DNA from: Agrostemma githago
Taxonomy: Eukaryota > Streptophyta > Magnoliopsida > Caryophyllales > Caryophyllaceae
Assembly: GCA_958450325.1 (NCBI GenBank)
Contig: OY288250.1
Span: forward strand, 43,312,683-43,376,682
Direction: 5' to 3'
DNA length: 64,000 nucleotides
How positions within the stretch are numbered: position 1 is the stretch's first letter; each line of letters starts with the position of its first letter. A program made the position numbers and the translations under genes. Positions 12,005-22,235 of this stretch are shown here, piece after piece. A model generated the notes under the pieces. The model was not told the origin of the DNA. It worked only from the letters and a program-made list of their open reading frames with translations, and made no database searches.

Positions 12005-12360
12005 CATAAAATGGTTGGGTGGACTTGATTAGCGAAGAAGAATCACAAAGGGGGAGCAGAGGATCATCCCGGTCGGGAAGACTTATCCCGATCGGGTTAC
12101 CTCACCCGTCCCGGTCGGGACGACCTCATCCCGGTCGGGACGGACACACAGTGGGCTCAAACTTGGTACGCCCATCCCGATCGGGACAGCTCCTTCCCGG
12201 TCGGGATGCCGCACCCGTCCCGGTCGGGACGCCCCCATCCCGGTCGGGACGGACTCACAGGATGCTCCAAATATGGCGCACCCATCCCGATCGGGACGGG
12301 TCCTTCCCGGTCGGGTGGCCTTACCCTTCCCGGTCGGGACGCCTCATCCCGGCCGGGATG
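12005..12360 (-). promoter_or_regulatory. B1 internal palindrome array: 12 CCCGNNCGGG units in three ~109-bp blocks
   Basis: Twelve palindromes, mostly CCCGGTCGGG or CCCGATCGGG, occupy 12068-12358. Start-to-start distances run 19, 23, 20, 46, 20, 23, 20, 47, 20, 23, 19 bp, giving three repeats of a four-palindrome block. A box reading ATTTTATG in sense (CATAAAAT antisense, 12005-12012) lies beside it, as beside the internal arrays of B2 and P. Whether this is a promoter, and in which direction, is unresolved. Confidence 0.6.
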
Positions 12361-12661
12361 GGTCTTCTTCACTTCCGCAATCCCCAAAAGCTTGCTCCAA
12401 GCTTCAAAAACTTGATCCTCGTGCCCACAACCCAAGGTATATCATCGCCAATCCTCTCTAGGAGCGTTCTCCCTTCACCTATAAAGCATTACTCAAACAC
12501 ACATCAAACTCTCTCCCTCACAACGCTCATTAATCAATCCAAATAACAAGAATTCACAAAAATCCAACAAATTACAAGAAAGAGATATATACAATGAGAC
12601 GGTTCTTGTGGAGCTCCGTCAAACCAAGGTGGTACAATCTTCATTCTTTTTCAACAATACT

Positions 12662-15600
12662 CTAACCGGTTCCATCTCCATCAAGAGCACGTAAGAACAA
12701 GTCGAAGGCCCTAGAGAAGTCTTCAATCAAGCATGTCATATAATCGACCACATCCCAAGGCTCCTCATGGCCTTGCCTTGAAGTTCCCGGGGCATCCCGC
12801 TCATCCAAGTTCAACGACTTGAACTTGTACTTTTGGTCCTTGGGGATGTACCCAAACGTCCACCGGTCCTCATGCGGCCCCTTGGGAGACTCATCTTCTT
12901 TCTTGTCATTGCACTTCAACTTGTCACCAAGCCTATGACATGAGCACTCATCCTCCTCACTCTCGGAGTCATAATCATCAAGTACATAAGAGTACTTCTT
13001 CAAGCTTTGTCCCGATCCTTCCCCTAGATCGATGTCTTCCGTGGCATGGATCATATTACATGTCTCGGTCATAGGCGAAGTGTTGCCTTGGAGGTCAAAC
13101 ACTAACTCCTCGTCGCCTAGTTGAAAAGTGATCCTACCCTTCTTCACATCAATCACGGCACCGGCGGTGTGTAAAAATGGGCGTCCAAGGATGATGGGAG
13201 TGTTAGCATCCTCCGGCATGTCCACCACAATGAAGTCGACCGGAATGAAGAACTTCCCTATTCGCACCGGCACGTCTTCCAACATTCCCAATGGTCGGTT
13301 AAGAGACTTATCGGCCATTTGGAGTGTAATGGACGTACATTTCAACTCCGTCATCCCTAATCGCTCACAAATGGTGTAAGGAATAATGCTCACACTCGCA
13401 CCCAAATCACACATAGCTCTCTCGATCTTGTAATTGCCGATGGTGCACGGGATAGAGAAACTACCCGGGTCCTTCAACTTCGGAAGCGTGGAACCTTGTA
13501 TGAGCTCGCTCACCACCCTCGTGAACGCTATCGTCTCTTCCTTGTCGATGGACCTTTTCCTAGATAGGATATCCCGCATGAATTTCCCATATGCCGGGAC
13601 TTGGGTAAGTAACTCGGTGAATGGGACATTGACATCCAATTTCTTCACAATGTTAAGGAACTTTTCAAATTGGACATCCACCTTAGTCTTCATTTGCCTT
13701 GTTTGGAAAGGCAACTTGATTTGAACCTTGTTTTGCTCAATATTGGTGGACTCCTCACTTGACACTTTCCCTTTACCTTTTTCTTGTGCTTGAAGTGGAG
13801 GAGGGTTGTTTTCTTGGGGGTTTTCGACCTCCCAAAGGACTTGCTCCTCAATTGGATTATCATGGTTCAATTCTCCTTGAGTTGGAGACGCCATCTCCAT
13901 TGTCGGTTCTTGCATTGGCTCTTGCTCAATAGGATACGGAGGGGGATTGTAGGATGTACCTCTCCTTGTGGTGATAGCATTTACATGCTCAAATATCGGT
14001 GATTTACCTTGAGAAGGTAGTTGCCCCTTTTGCCTTGAGGAGCTCCCCGAAACAAGTTGAGATACTTGGGTTTCAAGCATCTTTATACGGGCATCTCTTG
14101 ACGCGTTTTCCCCTTGAACATAAGCAAAGAGCTCTTGTTGGGTTTTCGACATATCCATTTGACATTTTTGCACATCTTGAGTATTTTTTTGCATATCCAT
14201 CAAAGTCTTTTGAATGTCAAAATCCCGAGGTGGGGATGATGGATTATGTGGAGTGTCGGTGATGGCAAGAGGAATGTCATAATCATGAGTAGGAGACCGG
14301 CTCTTAGGCTTGCTTTGTTGTTGTTGATTTTGAGTTGCTTGTTGACGGTTCCCTTGGAACCCATGAGAATTGCCTTGATTAAGGCCTTGATTGTGGTTTT
14401 GTTGTTGTTGGAAGCCTTGGTTTCCTTTGAAACCGCCTTGATTGAAGTTCCCTTGTTGGAACCCTTGATTGTTGTTGTGAAAGGTACCTTGGTTATTTTG
14501 CTTGTAGTTGATGAAGGGTCTTGGATTACCCATGTAACCTTGGTAACCTTGGTTGTTGTCCCTTAAGATAGGTGGAACATAGGGACGATGTTGTTGTTGA
14601 TGTTGAAAGGCTTGTTGTTGGGGGACTTGTTGGGAAGCTTGGAATTGATTAGAGTAAGAGGTACCTTGCTTGAACGCTTGAAAGGCGTTCACTTGCTCGA
14701 TACTTCCACGGCAATACATAGGATCATGTCCAACTATTCCACAAGTATCGCACATCCCATAATAAGGTAAAGGAGGTGCGAACCTCAAAGCATTCACTTC
14801 TTGAATCGGTTGATGATGTGAGGAACTAGTGCCTTGGACTTGGTCGAGGTGACTTTGGAGCTTCTTGTCAATAGTCTCCATGTGTGTTTTAAGTTGAGCT
14901 CCAAGGTCAATGCTTAGCTTAGTGATAGCATCGACCTCATGCATGCCTCCTCGATGTGCCTTCCTAGGCCTAGAGTATTGCGAATTATGCACCGCCATCT
15001 CTTCGATTCTCGTCCATGTTTGGTCGTCATCGACCTCGGTAAGCCTACCGTTGGAGCCCATGTTGAGAATGGCTCTCGAGTCCTCATAAATTCCATTCCA
15101 AAATTGTTGTACTAAGAACCATTGTGAGAGTCCATGATGAGGGTACGATCTTACCAAAGACTTAAACCGTTCCCAAGCTTCATATAGGCTCTCTTCATCC
15201 CTTTGTTGAAACCCGGCGATGGAGGCCCTAAGCAAGTTCGTCTTTTCCGGAGGGTAAAACTTTTGGTAGAACGCCAAGGCAAGCTTTTTCCAAGTATCGA
15301 TCCCCATGGTTGCCCTATCGAGACTCTTGATCCATTGCTTCGCTTTTCCAATAAGAGAAAACGGGAAGAGTACCCAACGAATTTGATCTTGAGTAACCCC
15401 GGTTTGAGATATAGCGTCACAATAATCGGAGAAAGTCTCCATAGGTTAGTGCGGGTCTTCGGTGGGCAAACCACTAAATGGACTCCTCTCCACAAGTTGG
15501 ATAAATTGAGTCTTTGCCACAAAGTTCCCGGTATAGGCTTCCGGTAATGCACTCGATCCCGGCAAAACATCCTCGGTGAATGTGGAGTGAGAGGAGAACT

Positions 15601-15883
15601 TAGGCATTCTTGGATGTAAGGGAGAAGATGGTGGTGTAGAGAGTGTTGATGTAGAAGAGGAGGAGGAACTAGGAGAAGAATCACCGAAGGGATTGATGAA
15701 GGTCCCTCCGGCCGTCTCTCGAGGTGAAATGCTCAAGTCGGTTCCTTGGGCTTGCCCTTGATGAGTGGTGCTTGCACTTGGTTGAGAGATCCTAACCCGA
15801 TTAATCGTCCGTTGGCGAAAGGCTCGAAAGAGTCTCTCCGGCTCTGGATTAAAGAGATAGAAGTCGCCTCCCCTCCTAGGCAT
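12662..15883 (-). pseudogene. B1 gag-protease ORF with one premature stop
   Basis: One frame of 1073 codons runs from ATG at 15883 to 12662, broken only by TAA at about codon 146 (after EDPH); B2 has CAA (Q) there, so this is a C to T change. Order: variable N-terminus; Retrotrans_gag core (about 145-300); zinc knuckle CDTCGIVGHDPMYC (about 376); Q/N/G-rich stretch (about 400-540); helical linker; conserved LPFQTRQMKTKVD to EETIAFT segment (about 740-800); retropepsin-like domain with CDLGASVSIIP (about 823) and ILGRPFL; acidic tail ending AFDLFLRALDGDG. It would form the particle and mature it. No RT follows. The start is supported by the alignable B2 ATG (28749) and the leader hairpin upstream. 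Confidence 0.9.
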
Positions 15884-15913
15884 ACACTACACACTAGAAC
15901 AAACGTAAGAACA

Positions 15914-15936
15914 CCTAGTGCTTTATGGGCACTAGG
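15914..15936 (-). other. B1 leader hairpin CCTAGTGC...GCACTAGG
   Basis: A perfect 8-bp inverted repeat with a 7-nt loop lies between the PBS and the gag ATG. The same stem core occurs at the same place in B2 (28780-28802) and P (38433-38454) with a different loop in P. It is a candidate packaging or dimerisation signal, by inference. Confidence 0.6.
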
Positions 15937-16084
15937 CAACGACAATAACAAACACAACTAGAGACAAAAAGAAAAGAAAGCTAAGGAAAGAATAGAAACT
16001 AGAAAATATTCACAAGAGAAGATGGAAGAGCACAAAGAAGGGTAACTAAGTCTAGAAATAAGCAAACTAAGTCTAAACAATGCA

Positions 16085-16105
16085 CCGTCCCCGGCAACGG
16101 CGCCA
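16085..16105 (-). other. B1 primer binding site (tRNA-Asp type)
   Basis: Minus strand TGGCGCCGTTGCCGGGGA starts three bases after the 5' LTR end. This motif is the usual Athila-group PBS, generally attributed to tRNA-Asp. Confidence 0.88.
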
Positions 16106-16108
16106 AAT

Positions 16109-17665
16109 TGATGGTAAGGATTTGTCACGTCCCTAGCCAATCAATATAACACCGACTAACCTAGTGAGTAGCTAGGGTAAGTCAGGATCGATTCCACGAG
16201 GACGGTATGTCAAGGTTTAGACTATGTCGGCTTACGACGAGACTAGATTACCAAACGAACACAAAGAATGCAATAAAAGGAAAACTAATGATGGAGGAGA
16301 AGTGATATGACTAAGCTAATGATCGAACCAATAAATAAACTAAAAGAACGATGGCTAACTAAGAGGATTAACACAAATATGGGAAGAAGTGGGGTAGGTC
16401 GGGTTCATAGGAGTAGAAGGATAATTGGGGTGATCAAGGGTAAAGGTGTCTCCTAATCGCTAGAGTTGGTCCGGGCTCTCGCAACTTAGACCGATGTCAA
16501 AGTGAGTCCGGGCTCTCGCAACTTAGACCCTAGTCTGCACTCTCGTGACTATGACTATTCTCAACATTTCCACAAAATAAGCAATCAATGAGAAGATGAA
16601 CACAAGCATGGGAAGCATGGCCACTACAACTCACACAAGCATATCAACAAACACATAGAGTGCCTACAATGTGACTAACAACAAAGATGCAACCTTTTCC
16701 CCTTAATCAACCCTAATCATCCATAATCTACCCCTAATCCCCCTACTAACCCCACAAAGAAACTACTCACTCATTATCAATGAGTAACTAACAATCACAA
16801 GAGAAAACAAACTCATAAACCAAACATCCATTATGAACAATGAGAACAATGATAAGAACAATACAAAAAGAGTGAAACTAGAATGAATAAACAAGGATTA
16901 GAGAAGAGAAGATTATACCAACAATAATATGATGAAAAAGATGAAAACTTGCATTAATGAGAAACCCAAATATAATCCCAAGGTTGTGAAACTTGGAACA
17001 ATCTTCAAGAATCTTCTTAATACAAGATTAATTACAATAACTAACTAAGGATTAAAGAGAGATTAGAACTAATAAGTGAGAGTAAATCTAGGTTTAGAGG
17101 CTTAAACTAATGTAGGGTAACCTAAGATGTCTTAAAATTACAAGATGAGAGTATATATATGGGTACAAGAGTGAAGGAGAAGAAAAGAAGAGGTCCGTGC
17201 TGCCTCTGTAGCTTCCCGACCGGGACGGATCATCCCGATCGGGACGGCTCTGTCATCCCGATCGGGACGAGTTGGTCCCAACCGGGATGGGCTCACAGCA
17301 GCCATCCTAATGTAGCACCCCATCCCGAACGGGATGAGGCCATCCCGAACGGGATGGGTCTTGTATGCCTTCTTTAAACACTCTTTGGTCCTTCCTTGCC
17401 TCTCATGGGCTTCCCACCGATTCTCGGGACTCGGGATCGGGTCTCGGAGGCTCGGGATCGGGTCCCAAGGTCTCGGGGTCGATTTCAAGGTCTCGAGTCA
17501 TCGTTCCTTTATCTCGTTGGCTCCGAAATGTGTATGTATTGAGTCGGAATCGCTCCAACTCTTCCAATTCGGCCTCGGGAACCTGAAACGAAAGCCCATG
17601 AATCGATTCCACAAGGAAAAAGGGACCAAAACACAACAAATAGGCACTACAAACTACACTTATCA
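16109..17665 (-). repeat. B1 5' LTR
   Basis: Partner of 7973-9539, nearly identical over more than 1.5 kb. It has one extra CCCGAACGGG palindrome unit (about 17330-17360), has lost the short duplicated segment near its sense start, and carries the TATA (about 17152-17160) and array in the same places. No genes. Confidence 0.95.
17152..17360 (-). promoter_or_regulatory. B1 5' LTR promoter: TATA plus palindrome array
   Basis: Same design as in the 3' LTR: palindromes CCCGATCGGG/CCCGAACGGG at about 17235-17358, then TATATATA at about 17159-17152 in the minus-strand sense. As the 5' LTR copy it would start the genomic RNA. It has one unit more than the 3' LTR. Confidence 0.62.
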
Positions 17666-17670
17666 CACTA

Positions 17671-17731
17671 ACATCCAGATTAGTGAGGCAGAAATGCGAG
17701 ACTCGTGGTATTGGGGGTCATAAAAGGATGA
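17671..17731 (+). pseudogene. LINE ORF2 continuation between B1 and the solo LTR
   Basis: The frame reads NIQISEAEMRDSWYWGS, stop, KDD, the conserved WYW block found downstream of RT in plant L1 elements. It joins the sequence before 7968 when B1 and one TSD copy are ignored. An in-frame TAA follows WYWGS. Confidence 0.85.
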
Positions 17732-17736
17732 CAACT

Positions 17737-19958
17737 TGTGGACATGACATAGGTCCACCCCGACGCGGCCACGCGCGGGTTTGGGGAGGCGAATGAATCT
17801 CCATATGAGATGGTCAAATTGAAATTTAAATCGAAGTTGGGATCGCCACCAAACTTTGTGGGAGTTCGGGCCCGTTCAAACCCACTCTATGTCGTAGTGG
17901 GCCGTGTACAAAATACGGCCCATTTCCGATGTCAGAGTTTATCGGGTTCGTCCCTTTGCATTTGATACCGATACCGACTTGATCGGATATCGTGTATTGA
18001 ATTACTCTCGTTGCCAATGGTTTCGGACATACGGAAACCGAGGTTCTGAGTAAGGGGTGAGGGTACGTGTTGGGAAGTTCACAAAGAACACCCAACCCCG
18101 CCCGCACATTAGCCGCCTCTACTAAGATATCGAATGATTTTTGAATACGCGCGTTAGTAATACGATGAATGATATGCAAACATTGTTTTCCTAAACATGC
18201 GAGGAATTGAATGGGTTGCTAAGTCGGTTTAATGCATGAAAATTAACGTCAAAGTTGAATTTAGCATGTGAGATTCGTTTTAATATAATAAAACAAACGA
18301 TAAAAGGAAATTGCTAAAAAGATGAACAAACGTGTTAGTAACGATTGAATAAAAAATATGAATACGATAATATGCATGATTTTGAAAAGTTTTATGACAC
18401 GTGATGGATTAACACGTGTTGACCGAGGTCAAGGAAAAAATATCGAAATCTGAAATACGCCTAAAACCCGTTGTTTTGTCTAAAAAACGATGTTCGAAGA
18501 ATAATAAAAAATAGAGCGAAGTCGATTTTTGTGTCGCGTTTTCAGGGAACCGCGCGCCTCGCCGGGACACACGCGACTCGCGTCCCGGGCTGTTTTCGAA
18601 ATTGATTTTCGGAAAATTTTAGCTTTATTAAATCGCGTATAAATATTGCATAATTTATACTCGACTTAATTTTGCGATATTCGTTATATTCAATATTCGA
18701 CTATGAAATCGATATTAAATACTCGGAATGATTTTTTTAGAAAAGGTAAAAAAAGGTTTTTGTAAATCGTTTTAAAAATTAAACTAAAAAAAACGATGTT
18801 TGACTCTCTCCGCGTTAAAATCTTTGTATTTTGTTTTAAGAAAATTATGTAACGATTTTTTAGCATCAACGAGATTAATTTAGTTCTTTTTGATACAATA
18901 TTCGATTATAGAGAATCGATATCGTATTTTTAAGAACGTTTGTTTTATAAAAATAGTTTTGTATTATCAATATTAGAAATAATAAAAAATACGATGATGA
19001 CCCGTAAAAAGAAATCGACCGACGACGCAAAAAAAGGGAAAAGACGAGAGGAAGAGGAAGAGAAAGGAGAGAAACAGGTTTGATTTTACACCCTCAACCT
19101 ACATGCTTTGTGTACTCGGAACGGGGCTCGTCGGAATGTGGCTTAGGCACGGGAGCGTCGAGTTAATGTCGCTGAGTTATGGTGGTTTTTTGGTTTGGAC
19201 GTGTAAAGGGTAAGAGGTGGCCGGTTTCGTCGGATCTCGGATATACTATCGGTTTCTCGATGCTAAGTGTATATTTCTGAATCGTAGATGTGTGATAAAA
19301 AGTTGATGGATGATTGATTGATGTCTAAAAAGTGTTGTGCAAGGGGCCTATTTATAGGGAAGTTCCCGACCTTGGCTAGGAAAGGTATTCTTGTTTGGAT
19401 GATAAGAAATACCGGTTTGGATAGGAAATGTAAAAAGTTGAAAAGCGTGAGAAGTCTGTTCCTTGGTGAAGAAGTCACGGAATCTCGCTGGAAAATAGGC
19501 TGCTCGGCCGAGTATTTGATGCTCGGTCGAGTGTTTGATTCGGTATTCGGATAGAATTCCTACTTGAGATCGAATCCTATCCTTAAATGGATTTGTTTAA
19601 TATTTTGTGTAGCTGATTTTTTGTAGTGTTTAAGCTCGAATCAGCCATGTGAGGTGTCACGGCTGGTCCGTGTGTCTCGAGAATATCTTTGACCGGATTT
19701 TGACTCGGTCGCTAAAAGACGGTTTTGCCCCTGGTGCCGGAATCGACCCAAATTAGTCTTATTTGACTCGAAACGACCCACTGGGCCTGATTTTGAGGTC
19801 GGTTTTGTGATATATGTACTCCATAATGAGCCCAAGCCAAATGCCAATGATTTTGAGCCCGTTTCCGAATATATTAAAGCACGTTTGCGTCCGATCATCA
19901 TCGGGTGTTTGTCGGAAACTGCTATAGATATCTGGCGGTTAAAATGTGGGTGTCTACA
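17737..19958 (-). mobile_element. Solo LTR of a Tat/Ogre-like element, TSD CAACT
   Basis: The LTR runs in minus-strand sense from TGTAGACACCC (19958) to ATGTCCACA (17737), the same ends as the LTR at 58427-61014. CAACT flanks it at 17732-17736 and 19959-19963. There is no internal region, so it is a solo LTR left by LTR-LTR recombination. Sense TATAAATA is at 19356-19349, with two CTCGGNCGAG palindromes (about 19502-19530) upstream. It lies in the LINE, whose frame resumes at 19964. Confidence 0.94.
19349..19545 (-). promoter_or_regulatory. Solo-LTR promoter: TATAAATA and GCTCGGYCGAG pair
   Basis: Minus-strand CCCTATAAATAGG at 19358-19347 is a canonical TATA context. CTCGGTCGAG- and CTCGGCCGAG-type palindromes about 150 bp upstream, one just over 20 bp from the next, repeat the Tat LTR layout. 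Confidence 0.55.
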
Positions 19959-19963
19959 CAACT

Positions 19964-19990
19964 ATTTAGTGAAGACTGCCTATCTTTTAC
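19964..19990 (+). pseudogene. Last LINE ORF2 fragment
   Basis: Joined to the sequence before the solo LTR, the frame reads KDDNYLVKTAYLLLK, the (Y)xVKxAYxLL block of plant L1 ORF2. Similarity is lost near 19990-20000, where the Tat tail H begins. The exact junction is uncertain. Confidence 0.78.
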
Positions 19991-20019
19991 TCAAGCTAGG
20001 CCCGTCATCTTCGAGAGGA

Positions 20020-21010
20020 ACCACCAGATCACGTTCCACCTAATCAAGGGCCCGCCATGGAATTTTAGCTCTTCATCCCAATACTTACGATTTATGTGAT
20101 GACTCGAGCTAATTCGTCGGGACCGCGAGCCAATTTGACAGCTTCGATATATGGATATGCTCACCGGGGGCTCTATAATCGACAGGCGTTCGGATAACCT
20201 GCAAAATTTTCGAAAAGTCAAAAGCTTTCGAAAAATCAAAAAGTTCCGAAAAAAATCAAAAAAATCGAAATTTTCGGAAATTCAAAAAAAAAACAAAAAA
20301 AATTTTTCGGAAAATTAAATTAATTTTTCGGAAAAAATTTTCAAAAAAAAGAAAAAAGGTCAAATACCTGCAAAATACGAATACTGCCCGTTAATTGTCG
20401 ATCCGGGTCAAGCCTCCTAGCGTCAAGGCCCATGATAATCTCCCCAATTATCAGCTAGGCTGGGCTATAACCTGCCTCCATCTGATCCACTATGCTGATT
20501 AGCCTGATTTCACCCAAACATGAGACAGCATCCATCCGACCTTCAAAGGCATATCGGTGCAGCATACAGAAGGCAAAGGCCCTACGCCTATGGATAGAAG
20601 AAATTCTGGCACCATTTGGATCCATGAATTTATCAGCCAAATCAAACAGGGAAACAGAATTTCCCTTCACCATACGAGAAGTCTCAGCATGAGACAACCC
20701 AAGAAAATCCCTCAGTCTCCTCCTTGGATCAGGATAAAAAGGAGGAATAGCAGGATGAGCGTTTGGGCACCAACCCCCTACAGCGGCAATTTCTTCGGGA
20801 AGGGGACATATTTCTCCCCCGGGAAAAGCAAAAACATGGTAGGTAGCATTCCAAAAAGTTAAGCAAGCGTCCAAAAAATGTGCATCCACCTTGAGTCGCT
20901 GGAGCGGGAACAAAGCCACAATTCCCATCTAAGTTAACTGAACCTTATCTCCATCTCGGAAATCCTGAGCCCACGCGTGAAGAATCGCGGTCAAATGGTC
21001 GATACCCATA
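20020..21010 (-). pseudogene. Antisense ORF of Tat element, plant-mobile-domain-like, with an intron
   Basis: Read on the minus strand from ATG at about 21010 the frame goes MGIDHLTAILHAWAQDF, meets TAG at about 20930, and continues to 20455 with FWNATYHVFAFPGGEICPL, a pattern like plant mobile domain proteins. A second TAG (probably CAG) stands near 20454, and the frame goes on to a TTTTGCAG/GTATTT donor at about 20354. An acceptor TTTTGCAG at about 20219 lets it continue in frame (VIRTPVDYRAPGEHIHISKL) before decay. Stops look like C to T or G to A changes. Function is unknown. Identification is by pattern only. Confidence 0.55.
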
Positions 21011-21833
21011 GCAGAAAGTTTTGTTTTATCTTAAAAAGTCTAAAGGAATTTTAAGATAAGAAGGAAATATTTTGGGTTGGAATATGAGAAGATTAAGGGC
21101 AAGAACTCTCTATTTATAATAGAGAATCCCCTCTTCTAGTCACCCCTGTAATAGGGATTTTTACAATGTTCCCTACTTCACCTAGGCATACAGGCCTAAC
21201 CAGGAAATTTTAGGAATCCGTGGCAGAGTCTGATCAGGAATCAAGTCGTCCCAAGCATTCCTATTTCCAAATTTTTTTTTTAAGAAAAAATTCTTTTCGA
21301 CTTTTTTTCGAAATTTTTGAAAAAATCTCTCTCTTTCTCCAAAAATCAATCAGTCAAAAAAAAAATTATTTTCTTCCCCAGCATGAGTCGATGTTTTATC
21401 TGAATGTTGCATGCAAAACAGGCAGGTATCCCAAGACTCCCAAAGAATTCTCAAAGTCTCAGTGAAAATTCAAGCAACATTTTTACTGAAGAATCGGATG
21501 TATCAATAAGCGGTACATCCGCAACTTCCAATGGAGGCTCCCGCGCAATTCTAAGATGGGACGTGTCTGTAAACAGACACACCCATAGCCTCCAAGGCAA
21601 ACTCCCACGCAATTTCAAGATGGGGATTGTCTGTAAACAGACATACCCAAGACTTTTTAAGAAAAGTCCCCGCGACATTATTGACATCTACCCAGGTATG
21701 ATTTCTATCTTATGGCTGGCGAGCCCCACCAACGCAAGTCTAATGGACTCTAAACGACCCGATCGGAAGTCTGCCAGGTCTTAATCCTCGATTGGCCTGG
21801 TAGCTACTCTGACTTTCGCCTTGTCCAAGCCTC
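21011..21833. other. 3' untranslated stretch of H with short repeats
   Basis: No gene. It contains a degenerate tandem repeat of about 64 bp carrying TGTCTGTAAACAGACA twice (21564-21579 and 21628-21643), itself a dyad with a 2-bp centre. The rest is A/T-rich homopolymer-containing sequence. Confidence 0.7.
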
Positions 21834-21850
21834 AGTCAGAGTGGGGGCTC
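21834..21850 (+). other. Tat polypurine tract
   Basis: AGAGTGGGGGCTC directly precedes TGTAGACACC, the position and composition of a plus-strand primer site before a 3' LTR. Confidence 0.7.
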
Positions 21851-22235
21851 TGTAGACACCCACATTTTGACCGCCAGGTATCTATAGTAGGTCCCGCCAA
21901 ACACCCGATGATGATAGGACACAAACATGCTTTAATGGACTCGGATATGGGCTCAAAATCATGGACATTTGGTTTAGGATTATTACGGAGTACAAATCTT
22001 ACAAAACCAACCTCAAATTCAGGCCCAGTGGGTCGTTTCGAGTCAAATGAGACTAATTTGGGTCGATTCCGGCACCAGGGGTGAAATCGTCTTTTTACGA
22101 CCGAGTCAAAACCCGGTCAAAAATATTCTCGAGACACACGAGTCAGCCATGACACCTCACACGGCTGATCCGGTCCCAAATACTACAAAAATCATCTTCA
22201 AAAAATATTAAACAAATCCGTTTAAGGATAGAATT

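Larger units (their letters stand above)
7973..17665 (-). mobile_element. Complete non-autonomous LTR retrotransposon B1, TSD CACTA
   Basis: Two nearly identical LTRs bound the element: 7973-9539 (3' LTR) and 16109-17665 (5' LTR in sense). Both run from TGATAAGTGTAG to CCATCA on the minus strand. CACTA flanks it at 7968-7972 and 17666-17670. It has a TGGCGCCGTTGCCGGGGA primer site and a polypurine tract. The only large ORF is gag-protease (12662-15883); there is no RT, RNase H, integrase or envelope, so it needs enzymes in trans. The roughly 3.1 kb after gag is non-coding. High LTR identity points to a fairly recent insertion, into LINE ORF2. Confidence 0.96.
19991..22235 (+). mobile_element. 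3' part of a Tat/Ogre-like element (H) fused to the 5' LTR start of element E
   Basis: It contains an antisense plant-mobile-domain-like ORF, an AT-rich 3' untranslated part, a purine tract AGAGTGGGGGCTC (to 21850) and an LTR start TGTAGACACCC at 21851 that is cut off at 22235 by B2. Tat-lineage elements are known to carry extra antisense ORFs before the 3' LTR. A PPT before this LTR marks it as a 3' LTR, yet element E's PBS follows B2, so one LTR seems shared by H and E. Confidence 0.68.

Noticed and set aside
12068..12358. Repeats with ~20-bp spacing resembling a CRISPR array
   Set aside because: Units are 10-bp palindromes with partly repeated spacers, in a plant retrotransposon; no cas genes and no prokaryotic context.
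17737..19958. 5' or 3' LTR of element H
   Set aside because: It has its own CAACT TSD on both sides, and LINE sequence resumes immediately, so it is a solo LTR.
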